DNA of 63,876 bases from Deltaproteobacteria bacterium (GCA_016219005.1 JACRCN010000037.1:1-63876); one strand, 5' to 3'. Positions 33,712 through 42,055 are shown, counted from the first letter of the stretch. Made by a program: numbers and translations. Notes: generated by a model from the letters alone, not told the origin.

Positions 33712-35706
33712 CTAAAACCTGATTTGCGCCCCCAGCTCGATCACCTGGTTGGGAGGGATGCCGAAATAAACTGTTGGGTTGGCCGCATTGCGGGACATGA
33801 ACGCAAAGATGGCCTTGCGCCAGCGCATCATGCGGGAGGTGCCGGTGGTCAAAAGCGTCTCGCGGCCGAGATAGAAGCTCGTCTTGGCGGGCTCCACGGA
33901 AAGGCCGCATCCGGCGGCAAGCTTCATGATCTGTGGAACATTGGGGCTTTCCATGAAACCATAGATAGCGGTGAGCCGGTAAAACCCCTGCCCAAGGTCC
34001 TCCAGGCTCATCCGCTGGTCGCCTGCTACCGCCGGCACATCCGCCGACTGGATCGTCAGCAGCACCACGTGCTCGTGCAAAATGTGATTGTGCTTGACGT
34101 GGTGCAGCAGGGTGGGCGGAACGCCTTCCGGTGAAAGGGTCATGAACACCGCCGTCCCCCGCACCCGGGGCAGACGATGCCGCGCGATATCCGATAAAAA
34201 GGCATCCAGCGGCAGCCGGTCGGTGAGCAGCCGTTGTTTCAGTTCTTCGCGGCCCTTTTTCCAGGTGGAAAAGACGGTCGTGATCACAACCGCCACCACC
34301 AGAGTGATCCAGCCGCCGTCGAAGATCTTGAAGAGGTTCGCGCCGAAGTAAGTCAGATCGAAGAGCAGGAAGAGGCCCACGGGCGGCAGGACTTTCCACA
34401 CCGGCCAGCGCCAGACGCAAATCGCGGCTACAAGATACAGACCGGACGTCAGACTCATCGTGGCCGTCACCGCAAGTCCGTAGGCTCCGGCCAGGCGGCC
34501 GGATTCTTTGAAGGATAACACGAGAAGCAGGCAGGCGATCATGAGGGCGTAGTTGACGGCCGGGATGTAAACTTGTCCCTTGACCTCGGCTGAGGTGTGA
34601 ACGATCTGGATACGCGGGCTGAAGCCGAGTTGAATGGCTTGCTGGGTCAGGGAGAACGAGCCGGAGATCAGGGCCTGGGAAGCGATAACCGTCGCGATAG
34701 TTGCCAGGGCCACCATGGGATAAAGCAGACCGGCAGGCACTAGTCCGTAGAAAGGGTGAAAACTGGCCCCGGGGTTGTTCAACAGCAGCGCGCACTGGCC
34801 GAAATAGTTCAGCAGGAGCGCGGGATAGGCCAGGCCAAGCCAGGAAAACTGGATGGCGCGGCGGCCGAAGTGACCCAGGTCGGCGTAAAGCGCCTCTCCT
34901 CCCGTGATGCACAGGACGACGGAGCCTAGTACCACGAAACCGTGCAGGTGATTGGCTGCGAAGAACCTCCACGCGTAGCGGGGATCAAGTCCCGCAAGGA
35001 TGCGGGGAGATTGCAGAATCTCCAACAAGCCGGCGGCCCCGATGGTCAAAAACCAAATGACCATGACGAGACCGAAGACCTTGCCGATGCCGGCCGTGCC
35101 GCGCTTTTGCAGCAGAAACAGCGCGACCAAAACGGCGCAGGTCAGAGGCACGATGAAAGGCTTGGCCGTTTCGGTGGCAACCTCCAGCCCCTCGATGGCG
35201 GACAGCACCGAGATCGAAGGGGTGATGATGCCGTCCCCGTAAAGCAGCGCAGCCCCGAAAATCGCTCCCAGAAAGACGGTTGACCGCATCTGCGGCGATA
35301 ATTTTTCGCTCGAACCCGCTATCAGTCCCAGCAGGGCGAAAATTCCGCCCTCGCCGCGGTTATCGGCCCGCAGAATGAATCCCACGTATTTGACCGTTAT
35401 CACGATGGTCAGGGACCAGAAGATCAGCGACACCACCCCGAAGAGATTGACCTCGTTCAAGGCGATGGCATGCGGGCCGTTGAAGCATTCCCGCACGGCA
35501 TAGAGCGGGCTGGTGCCGATGTCGCCGTACACCACGCCCAGGGCCGCGATTGCCAGTTTGAGCGTCTTGCCTCCAATAGGGAGGTGAGGGACGCCGGGGG
35601 CTGGGCAGGTGTGTGAGCCGGCCGAAACCGAATCTCCCGCCGGGGCTTGTTTCTCAAGGCCGCCGCTCCGAAGAGCGTCCTCTGCTTTGTTTGGGCGATT
35701 AGCCAT
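33712..35706 (-). CDS. kup: KUP-family potassium uptake protein
   Basis: A 664-aa KUP/HAK/KT transporter that imports K+ with protons. About twelve membrane helices (residues about 50-470) are followed by a cytoplasmic C-terminal domain. Family signatures are GVVYGDIGTSPLYA (about residues 54-67), the GEGGIFALL and GDGIITPSISVLSAIEGL segments, and the C-terminal SFYLGRETLL. The N-terminal 40 residues are low-complexity. The start codon overlaps the end of the KimA-like gene (ATGGCTAA), so the two transporters are translationally coupled. It adds a low-ATP-cost K+ route to the locus encoding the high-affinity KdpFABC pump. Confidence 0.94.
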   Translation of the reverse strand: MANRPNKAEDALRSGGLEKQAPAGDSVSAGSHTCPAPGVPHLPIGGKTLKLAIAALGVVYGDIGTSPLYAVRECFNGPHAIALNEVNLFGVVSLIFWSLTIVITVKYVGFILRADNRGEGGIFALLGLIAGSSEKLSPQMRSTVFLGAIFGAALLYGDGIITPSISVLSAIEGLEVATETAKPFIVPLTCAVLVALFLLQKRGTAGIGKVFGLVMVIWFLTIGAAGLLEILQSPRILAGLDPRYAWRFFAANHLHGFVVLGSVVLCITGGEALYADLGHFGRRAIQFSWLGLAYPALLLNYFGQCALLLNNPGASFHPFYGLVPAGLLYPMVALATIATVIASQALISGSFSLTQQAIQLGFSPRIQIVHTSAEVKGQVYIPAVNYALMIACLLLVLSFKESGRLAGAYGLAVTATMSLTSGLYLVAAICVWRWPVWKVLPPVGLFLLFDLTYFGANLFKIFDGGWITLVVAVVITTVFSTWKKGREELKQRLLTDRLPLDAFLSDIARHRLPRVRGTAVFMTLSPEGVPPTLLHHVKHNHILHEHVVLLTIQSADVPAVAGDQRMSLEDLGQGFYRLTAIYGFMESPNVPQIMKLAAGCGLSVEPAKTSFYLGRETLLTTGTSRMMRWRKAIFAFMSRNAANPTVYFGIPPNQVIELGAQIRF

Positions 35707-37570
35707 GCACCTCACCTTTTCTTCCAATCTCTAAAGCAGGCTTGTAGCCGATATCGAAATTGAACTTGGGGAAAAGCGTGGGCAGCTTCATCATTTTGAA
35801 CACCATCACCCCGATGGATATACGGTCCAACCAAGACGACATGGGCCATCCAAAATGAACCGTGATGACCCGGTCCGAAAGTTCGTATTCGATCACCTTG
35901 AGAAACGCGACCATGCGATGGTAGATCCCGGCCTTCCCGAAGGGCAGCCTGAAATGGTTGACGCCGGCGCGAGCGGGGATTCCCTGCCGGGGAGAGAAAA
36001 AACTCACGTAGACGTCATTGCGCCGGTCCGGCACCGCGGAGTCCTCACGCGGCCGGCTGAAGAAGATATTCAGGTCCCGGCTGGCGGCCTCGGCCAGGTA
36101 GAGAATCACTTCCATTTCGCTCTCCGCCTGGGCGACTTCGGCTTTCTCGGGACGGCGCTTCTTGGACACGATAATCCCGGACGTCAGCACGATGCACGTG
36201 AGGAGCCCCCAGAGCGCCGTGCCGTGCGGCTTGTCCCAGGCGAGAAACACGAAACAGCTGGTCAGCACGACAAACAGGGCCAAGGTGCCCAGGCGGCTGG
36301 TCGAATACGGGATCACTTCCTTGGTGCCCATGAAATAGCGATAGATGATCAGAGATCCCATATTGATGCAAAAGCTCGCCACGATCCCGATGGCATACAT
36401 ATCGGCCAGGATCTTCTGGCTTCCGCTGGTGATGAGGACGATCGCGGAGAAGAGGATTGCATCCAAAATATGGATTCGGTAGAGGGAATTGCTCCGGTTG
36501 GTGGCAATGATCCATTGAAAGCCGTAGCGGTGGGCCACCCTCTCGATGAGCTCGCTGGAGGCCACAAAGGCGGTGTTTACGGCCATGAGCAGGGTGAAGC
36601 TTGCAAGCACGGCGACGGTCACCCCGAACCAGACGCCGTTCAGGAGAGTCGCGAAGTAGGTGATCAGGTCGCCCTCGTGCTCCGGAAAGTCGATCGGGGC
36701 TGAGAGCGTCAAGACCGCAACCAGCGGGGTGACGACGCCCACCGTCAAGGCCAGAAACAGGTAGGCTTTCTTGATCGCTCGCCAGTTCTCGACAAAGCCG
36801 GCGGTTTGGATCACCGACTCGATTCCGGAGTAGGCCAGGATGCAGAAGGCGATATTCTTGATGAAATTGCCGTAGGTCTCTATCCATGACCCGCCTTGCG
36901 TCGAGGCCACGGCTTGGCGACCGGATTCCTTTATTTGTTCGACCGAGGCGTGATCCAGATCCATGAGCCCGGAAACAATCAAGTTGAGGATGACGACGGC
37001 GGCGAAGATGAAAATAGCAAAGGTGAAGCGGACATTTTCCCGGATGCCCAAGATGTTCAGCCCGGCAACAAACCAGATGGCTGCCAGGACAAGCGATTGC
37101 ACCAGCAACGGTGAATCGGAGATGGCCGGAAAAAAAGAAGACGCGTTCAGCACGGCGCTCACCGCGGAGATGCAGGCGGTGAGAATATAGTCCACCATAA
37201 TGGATGAAACCGCCACAAAGGACACGACCGGTCCGAGCACCAGATAAGAGAAGGAATAGACTCCTCCGCCGATCAAGCCGTGATGCTCAAGGATTTCGGC
37301 GATCTCCACGAAACGCGTGCTCAGCAGACGGATCAGGAGACTTGTCAAGGCAATGAAGATGATGGCGCTCGATCCGATAAACCTATAGGACTCGGCCGGC
37401 ACATAGAAGATGGATGTGAACTCATCCATCAGGGTGATGATGCCGATGCCCATCCATGTCAGCCACAGGCGGCCGGACCGGTAATAGGTAAGAAGACCGC
37501 GCATCCTCAGGAGATAAACAAAGAGCCCCACCAGAAACAGGTTCAACGCCAGCAGGATCATTACTTTCAT
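35699..37570 (-). CDS. APC-superfamily permease, KimA-like candidate potassium importer
   Basis: A 623-aa protein with about twelve membrane helices (residues about 1-475) and a cytoplasmic C-terminal domain of about 145 residues. Similarities by eye to B. subtilis KimA include GGGVYSFSYLVLGP...MVDYILTACISAVSA (helix 3 region) and IEYELSDRVITVHFGWP in the C-terminal domain, where KimA has a c-di-AMP-binding USP-like fold. The start ATG at 37570 has GGAG upstream and overlaps the stop of a decayed USP remnant. Operon position before kup supports K+ as substrate. An amino-acid or polyamine permease is the alternative. Confidence 0.7.
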   Translation of the reverse strand: MKVMILLALNLFLVGLFVYLLRMRGLLTYYRSGRLWLTWMGIGIITLMDEFTSIFYVPAESYRFIGSSAIIFIALTSLLIRLLSTRFVEIAEILEHHGLIGGGVYSFSYLVLGPVVSFVAVSSIMVDYILTACISAVSAVLNASSFFPAISDSPLLVQSLVLAAIWFVAGLNILGIRENVRFTFAIFIFAAVVILNLIVSGLMDLDHASVEQIKESGRQAVASTQGGSWIETYGNFIKNIAFCILAYSGIESVIQTAGFVENWRAIKKAYLFLALTVGVVTPLVAVLTLSAPIDFPEHEGDLITYFATLLNGVWFGVTVAVLASFTLLMAVNTAFVASSELIERVAHRYGFQWIIATNRSNSLYRIHILDAILFSAIVLITSGSQKILADMYAIGIVASFCINMGSLIIYRYFMGTKEVIPYSTSRLGTLALFVVLTSCFVFLAWDKPHGTALWGLLTCIVLTSGIIVSKKRRPEKAEVAQAESEMEVILYLAEAASRDLNIFFSRPREDSAVPDRRNDVYVSFFSPRQGIPARAGVNHFRLPFGKAGIYHRMVAFLKVIEYELSDRVITVHFGWPMSSWLDRISIGVMVFKMMKLPTLFPKFNFDIGYKPALEIGRKGEVHG

Positions 37571-37774
37571 CAATGCTCTCCGAAAAGCAGGGCTGATAGG
37601 CGCCGTCCTGTCAAAAGGGACGGACCCCTAAAGCAATCAATCTCCGATCCAAATTGTTTCGCCAGGCCTATGTTGTCGGCGGCGCGGTTGTTCTCCGCTC
37701 AATCCTGCGGAGGAAGGGCTTGGGCCTATGCACACCAATAACCTTTCGGTAGGGGTGGATTCTATGTCTGCCAC
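37570..37774 (-). pseudogene. Decayed KdpD-type universal-stress domain remnant
   Basis: From a GTG at 37774 with TAAGGAG upstream, 45 codons read ADIESTPTERLLVCIGPSPS..., matching the first strand and loop of the KdpD USP domain, then stop at 37637. In another frame the following bases read AENNRAADNIGLAKQFGSEID, matching a later part of the same domain (usual text: RAADNLRLAKQLGAEI), and end at 37570-37572, overlapping the permease start. A frameshift plus internal deletion of about 30 residues explains this. Its ribosome-binding site and overlap may still help translate the permease. The intact KdpD-USP-EIIA gene lies just upstream. Confidence 0.65.
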
Positions 37775-37890
37775 GGCTGAGTCTCCTTAGTGTCATCTCG
37801 GTGGATGGTTCGGTCATGGCAGGATGGCATCGCGGGGCGAGGCCGTCCATTCGGTCTCCGCAGTCCCCAGGGCCGATCCTGCGGCGTCGG

Positions 37891-39588
37891 TCATCTCGGG
37901 TTCCGCTCTGCGGGAACAGCTTGCTGGTACTCGATGGCGGCCATGTGTTCTTCCAGAAGGTGCGCAGCGTCCTCTGCGTTCCGGGCCGTCACCAGCTCCT
38001 GGCGCAGCATAGTGAGCTGCGCCAGCTTGCTGATGCGACTCAGGAGCTTGACATGAACTTCCGGCGGCGCCATGGGCGACAGCAGCAGGAAGACAACGCG
38101 CACGGATTTGCCGGTTGACGGTTCGCTGACTCCCTGCTTGGCCACGCCTATCCCGACCACCGCCTCATCCAAGCCTGCCAGCCGGGCATGGGGGAGCGCT
38201 ACGTCCTCTCCCAGAAAGGTGGATCCCTGCTGTTCCCGTTGGACCAGGGCTTGCCAGGCCGGCTGCTCAGACACTTTTTTGTTATCCCGGCAACATGCGG
38301 AAAGCAGCTGCCGCATCGCCGCTTCTTTTTCCATGGGCTCATGCCAGATCAGCACCGCGACCCGGGCGGGGAAAGACCTGGCCGATTTCGACTCCGCCGG
38401 AGGCCGGTTCGTTTTGTCCGTATCCAAAGCGGTGCCTTCCACCCGGGCGACCGCGCCGGTTCCGACCTCGCGCGTATCAAGCACAATGACCGTGATCCCT
38501 TTGGCTTCCTCCACCAGCCGTTGGATGAGAGTTGCCTTGCCGGTCAGCCGCTGCCACACCGGCAGTTTCCGGCCGCTCCGTCCGACCACGATGTGCCCGA
38601 CCCGGTATTCCTTGGCAAATTGGAAGAGCGTCCTGACGACATCATCCCCTTTGTAAGTGAACACGGTCGCCCCCAGCTGCTGGGCCAGGGTCAAGGCGTT
38701 GGACAGCACGCGCTGTGTTTCGGAATCGATCTTCGTCGGGCTTTCGGAAGCGGTCTGGACGTAGACCGCATACCAGTTGCGATTCAGTCGGCCGGCGAGA
38801 CGCGAGGCATACCGCAGCAGGGCTTCGCTGTTCGGGCTGCGCGAACTGAGGCAGACCATCACCTGATCGGGGCTGGAAGGCACATCGTCGCCCCGGGGGG
38901 CGCGGTGGCGCGAGTCGATCTGGGCCGCGAGCTCACGCAGCGTGAGCTCGCGCAGCTGCTCGAGGTTGGACTGCTTGAAGAAGTGGGTCAGGGCGGTTTC
39001 GATGCGTTCGGTCGTGTAGACCTTGCCTTCCTCCAACCGGCGGCGAAGGTCCTCGGTGGTGATGTCGATGTTCACGATCTGGTCGGCCTCCGTTGCCACC
39101 CGGTCGGGTATGCGCTCGCGCACCTTCACTCCGGTCACCTGCTCGACCGTGTCGTACAGGCTTTCCAGGTGCTGCACATTCAGGGTCGAGATCACGTGGA
39201 TTCCCGCCGCCAGGATCTCCTCCACATCCTGGTAGCGCTTGGCGTTGCGGCTTCCGGGCACGTTCGTGTGGGCCAGCTCATCCACCAGCACCACGGCAGG
39301 CTTGCGCGCGATGATGGCGTCCAAGTCCATCTCATGGATCTCGATGCCGCGGTACACGATCTGCCGGCGCGGGACCACCTCCAGCCCCTGCAGCAGGCAT
39401 TCCGTCTCCTCGCGCCCGTGGGTCTCCACCAGTCCGACCACGACACCGATGCCGTCCTCCTTGAACCGCTGGCCTTCCAGCAGCATCTGGTAGGTCTTTC
39501 CCACCCCGGCGCAGTAGCCCAGGTAGATCTTGAGCTTCCCACGCTGTGAACGGCGGACCAGCCGCAGGAAACTGTCGGCGCGGTTTTC
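37891..39588 (-). CDS. KdpD sensor domain - USP - PTS EIIA fusion without kinase
   Basis: A 565-aa protein. Residues about 10-215 are the KdpD N-terminal domain with Walker A GYCAGVGKT (25-33) and the VVLVDELAHTNVPGSRN Walker B region. Residues about 235-365 are a universal-stress domain (VMVCLSSRSPNSEALLRYA, HIVVGRSGR). Residues about 420-550 resemble a PTS EIIA type-2/EIIA-Ntr domain with the phosphorylatable histidine at about 467 (ALPHARL). The DUF4118 membrane segment and histidine kinase of true KdpD are absent. The start at 39588 has GGAG eight bases upstream. It lies 16 bases after a histidine kinase gene, so the two probably form a split K+-sensing kinase. Confidence 0.88.
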   Translation of the reverse strand, partial: ENRADSFLRLVRRSQRGKLKIYLGYCAGVGKTYQMLLEGQRFKEDGIGVVVGLVETHGREETECLLQGLEVVPRRQIVYRGIEIHEMDLDAIIARKPAVVLVDELAHTNVPGSRNAKRYQDVEEILAAGIHVISTLNVQHLESLYDTVEQVTGVKVRERIPDRVATEADQIVNIDITTEDLRRRLEEGKVYTTERIETALTHFFKQSNLEQLRELTLRELAAQIDSRHRAPRGDDVPSSPDQVMVCLSSRSPNSEALLRYASRLAGRLNRNWYAVYVQTASESPTKIDSETQRVLSNALTLAQQLGATVFTYKGDDVVRTLFQFAKEYRVGHIVVGRSGRKLPVWQRLTGKATLIQRLVEEAKGITVIVLDTREVGTGAVARVEGTALDTDKTNRPPAESKSARSFPARVAVLIWHEPMEKEAAMRQLLSACCRDNKKVSEQPAWQALVQREQQGSTFLGEDVALPHARLAGLDEAVVGIGVAKQGVSEPSTGKSVRVVFLLLSPMAPPEVHVKLLSRISKLAQLTMLRQELVTARNAEDAAHLLEEHMAAIEYQQAVPAERNPR

Positions 39589-39604
39589 CATGGTGCTATC
39601 TCCG

Positions 39605-41458
39605 TTAGGCGACATTTACGGCAGTGGTCTCGGGCCCTGCATCCTCAGGCAACGTGAACCAGAAGGTCGAACCCTTCCCGGGTTCGGAGGCCACGCCGAC
39701 ACTCCCGCCGTGGGCCTTCACGATTTCCTTTACGATGGCAAGCCCCAGGCCGATACCGGTCGGCCTGTCCTGTCCCGGCACACGGTAGAACGGATCGAAG
39801 AGCCGGCCGAGGTGCTCGGCTTCGATGCCCTTTCCGCTGTCGGTTACCGCGACTCTCACCATGCCGGGTTCGGCCTCGGCTCCGACCGACACCGACCCGC
39901 CGGGATTCGTGAACCGCAGCGCATTGGACAGCAGATTCGCCAGGACGTGCTGCAGCCGTTTGCCGTCGCCAAGGACATTCGGCAGGCCGTCAGGCACGGT
40001 CATGGCCAAGGCGATGCCCTTGTCCTTGGCCTCGGCCAGAAACGGCTCGACGGCGTCCCGGACCATAGCGTGCGGTGAAACGGATTCGATGTCCAGCAGG
40101 GTCTTGCCGGATTCCATCCGGTTGAGGTCCAGAAGCTCCTCGACGATGGCCGCCAGCCGCTCGCTCTCCTCCCGCGCAGCGAGCAGAAGCTCGGTCTGTC
40201 GGGCGTTGAGAGGCCCGAGCGTCTCCTCGAGGAGCAGGTGGACCGACATGCGGATCGAGGTCAACGGGTTCCGCAGCTGGTGGGACACCGTGGTGACCGC
40301 ACTGCGTTTGAGCTCCTGCTGCTCGCGCAGCGAGGTCACATCCTTGAGGATGACCGCCGTGCCGGAGATCTCCCTCCGGCCGGACTCCACCACGATGGGC
40401 ACGACCACGGGGCTGAAAAAGTATTCGCGGTTGTCCCGGAAGATCTGGATGCAGGCCTCTGCGGCGGTGTCTTCCACGACGCGGCCCTCATCCTGGGCCC
40501 GCCGCTCCATGGCCGTCAGCCATTCGTAGCCGAGATCCTTCAGGCGGACGCCCGGTTTGAGACCGAAGAACGTCTCGGCGGGCTCGGTGGCGACTTCAAC
40601 GCGGTCTTCGAGGTCCAGCACGGCGATGGCGGCGGGCAGCGCTTTGAACACCTCGCCGAGGGCTTGACGGGTGCGCATGAGGTCGCGGCGATTGCTGCGT
40701 CGGGTGCGCCGCAGGCCCTCGGCCATGGCGTTGAACGCTTCCGAGAGCCGACCGATCTCGTCCCGCGAGCCGGCGTTCAGCACCAACTCGAGGTTGCCGC
40801 GGCGGATCTCGTTCGCAGAGTCGATCAGGCGTCGGATGGGGTCCAGTATCCAGCGTTGGGCAAGCAGGCTGAACAAGATGGCCACTACGGCGCAGGATAG
40901 GATGGCAATCGTCATGCGGCGTTGCGCCGAGGCAGCCTGGGAACGGGCGGCATCGTTGGCCTCGCTCATGTTGGCCTGGTTCATCTCCAGGATCTCCTGC
41001 GCGAGTCCTTTGATTTTCTCGAACAGGGGCAGGAGCGTCGAAAAGTACTCCGCACGCCGCTCTTCGAGAGGGCGGGACGGGTCGATGACTCTATGGACGA
41101 TCTCGGAATACTCGTGGAAGATCTCTCCGAGGAGGTGGGACTTCTCCCTTTCACCTGGCAGGGTGATGTTGCCCATCTCCACCGTCAAAGCCTTCGAGAA
41201 CTGCTTCATGCCGGCCTCGATCTGGCGCCGGCCATCGGCATCCGCCCCCAGAAACGTGAAGACGATCCCGCTGTCGACGCGCTCGAGGGATTCCCTCATT
41301 TCCTGACAGGCCACGACACTGCGGTAGTTCTCGCGCAGGATGACGTCGATCGCTTCGCCCAAGTGCCGGATCTGCACGATGGTCATCACACCGATGACCG
41401 CCACGATCACCAGCAGGCCGCCGAAGCCTAACATGAGTTTTTGCCGGATGCTGAACAT
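39605..41458 (-). CDS. KinB-like sensor histidine kinase
   Basis: A 617-aa membrane kinase. Order: membrane helix (about 9-28), periplasmic helical bundle (about 30-180), second helix (about 182-202), HAMP (about 203-255), PAS (about 275-385), HisKA with VTTVSHQLRNPLTS and an HATPase domain with NLLSNALRF, DSGKGI and GIGLGLAIVKEI. This layout matches Pseudomonas KinB, partner of the sigma-54 activator AlgB; an AlgB-like gene lies at 46528-47889. The start at 41458 has GGAGGAG upstream and lies 19 bases after the predicted sigma-54 transcription start. It heads the leftward potassium operon. Assignment to kdp control is inference from context. Confidence 0.88.
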   Translation of the reverse strand: MFSIRQKLMLGFGGLLVIVAVIGVMTIVQIRHLGEAIDVILRENYRSVVACQEMRESLERVDSGIVFTFLGADADGRRQIEAGMKQFSKALTVEMGNITLPGEREKSHLLGEIFHEYSEIVHRVIDPSRPLEERRAEYFSTLLPLFEKIKGLAQEILEMNQANMSEANDAARSQAASAQRRMTIAILSCAVVAILFSLLAQRWILDPIRRLIDSANEIRRGNLELVLNAGSRDEIGRLSEAFNAMAEGLRRTRRSNRRDLMRTRQALGEVFKALPAAIAVLDLEDRVEVATEPAETFFGLKPGVRLKDLGYEWLTAMERRAQDEGRVVEDTAAEACIQIFRDNREYFFSPVVVPIVVESGRREISGTAVILKDVTSLREQQELKRSAVTTVSHQLRNPLTSIRMSVHLLLEETLGPLNARQTELLLAAREESERLAAIVEELLDLNRMESGKTLLDIESVSPHAMVRDAVEPFLAEAKDKGIALAMTVPDGLPNVLGDGKRLQHVLANLLSNALRFTNPGGSVSVGAEAEPGMVRVAVTDSGKGIEAEHLGRLFDPFYRVPGQDRPTGIGLGLAIVKEIVKAHGGSVGVASEPGKGSTFWFTLPEDAGPETTAVNVA

Positions 41459-41487
41459 GGTTCTCCTCCGCAGGCAATACGCAACTA

Positions 41488-41503
41488 AGCACGTGCCGTG
41501 CCA
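41488..41503 (-). promoter_or_regulatory. Sigma-54 promoter of the leftward potassium operon
   Basis: Read leftward: TGGCAC-GGCAC-GTGCT. The -24 element is perfect, the -12 element has one change (GTGCT for TTGCT), and GG/GC spacing is correct. Start of transcription near 41477 would leave a 19-base leader carrying the GGAGGAG ribosome-binding site of the kinase gene. Confidence 0.72.
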
Positions 41504-41625
41504 CTTTTCTGTAAAGAGGTGCGGGCGGCGGGGATGGATGTCGCGCAGCAGCAAGGGCAACGGCTGGACCCCGTTTCACCTCTGCATGGGGAGGCGGTCG
41601 TCTGCGCCCGGTCCGGATGCGCAGT

Positions 41626-41740
41626 TTGCAAATTACAACCCCGGCCCCCGATCACCCTTGCATTGTGCAAGGTCAAAAACCTCCGACAGTTCGGGTACAA
41701 GAGAAGGGCCGTCAACGTCCGATGAGATTGCATGATGCAA
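41626..41740. promoter_or_regulatory. Three TTGCA-type palindromes between divergent sigma-54 promoters
   Basis: Site 1 at 41626-41638 is TTGCA-AAT-TACAA (one mismatch). Site 2 at 41656-41672 is CCTTGCA-TTG-TGCAAGG (perfect 7-3-7). Site 3 at 41728-41740 is TTGCAT-G-ATGCAA (perfect 6-1-6). Sites 2 and 3 share the 13-base pattern TTGCATKRTGCAA. Centres are 32 and 70 bases apart. They lie roughly 110-220 bases upstream of the rightward start and 155-260 upstream of the leftward start, normal enhancer distances. The likely binder is the AlgB-like activator encoded after kdpC. This motif differs in spacer length from the nitrogen-type TTACA-N4-TGTAA sites. Confidence 0.6.
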
Positions 41741-41825
41741 GCCGCAGAAGCGGTCACCTTGTCTATTTCAATCTCGCCGTTCGCCATATCGAGAGTATTC
41801 CTTTGAAATTACGCAAAATCGGAGA

Positions 41826-41841
41826 TGGCACGCTCTATGCT
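41826..41841 (+). promoter_or_regulatory. Sigma-54 promoter of kdpFABC
   Basis: TGGCACG-CTCT-ATGCT has a perfect -24 element, correct GG-N10-GC spacing and one change in the -12 element. Transcription from about 41853 would leave some 35 bases before the small gene at 41887. Kdp operons described so far are mostly driven by sigma-70 promoters with the OmpR-type regulator KdpE, so this is unusual. Confidence 0.78.
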
Positions 41842-41886
41842 AAAAGTCGTGGCCGAGGATCCAAATTGAAGAAAAGGAGTACAGGC

Positions 41887-41970
41887 ATGGGAGATGCGGC
41901 CTACATCATCGGTGTGATCGTTTTTTTCATTCTCTGCGCGCTGTACGTTGCAGCGCTCGATAGGATTTGA
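41887..41970 (+). CDS. 27-residue membrane microprotein preceding kdpF
   Basis: A 27-aa peptide with a good ribosome-binding site (AAAAGGAG) eight or so bases upstream. It has one membrane helix (IIGVIVFFILCALYVAAL) and ends with D-R-I. Similar short peptides with an FFxL core and a C-terminal DRL/ERL, encoded just before kdpF or kdpA, are familiar from kdp operons of several phyla, usually left unannotated. It ends two bases before the kdpF start, so it is surely co-translated. It may be an accessory single-helix subunit of the Kdp pump. Confidence 0.7.
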   Translation: MGDAAYIIGVIVFFILCALYVAALDRI

Positions 41971-41972
41971 AC

Positions 41973-42053
41973 ATGGAAATTATAGTGGGTTGTATCGGTG
42001 TCGTGCTGATCGTTTACTTGTTCATTTCGGTCATAAGGCCGGAAAGGTTCTGA
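41973..42053 (+). CDS. kdpF: K+-transporting ATPase subunit KdpF
   Basis: A 26-aa single-helix peptide ending in the characteristic RPERF. KdpF sits at the KdpA surface and stabilises the complex. It starts two bases after the preceding microprotein gene and ends two bases before kdpA. Confidence 0.9.
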   Translation: MEIIVGCIGVVLIVYLFISVIRPERF

Positions 42054-42055
42054 CC

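Noticed and set aside
33704-34972. Upstream extension of the frame of the helical-bundle protein into kup
   Set aside because: The extension lies in the wrong frame of kup and is arginine/proline-rich; AGGAGG before the ATG at 33703 fixes the start.
37603-37623. CCGTCC/GGACGG inverted repeat before the permease as a terminator
   Set aside because: Six-pair stem with a nine-base loop and no T-tract; it lies inside the decayed USP remnant and is probably chance.
41600-41890. c-di-AMP riboswitch upstream of kdp or of the permease
   Set aside because: The kdp leader is predicted to be only about 35 bases, and the interval before the permease is explained by a decayed USP gene; no conserved ydaO core was recognised.
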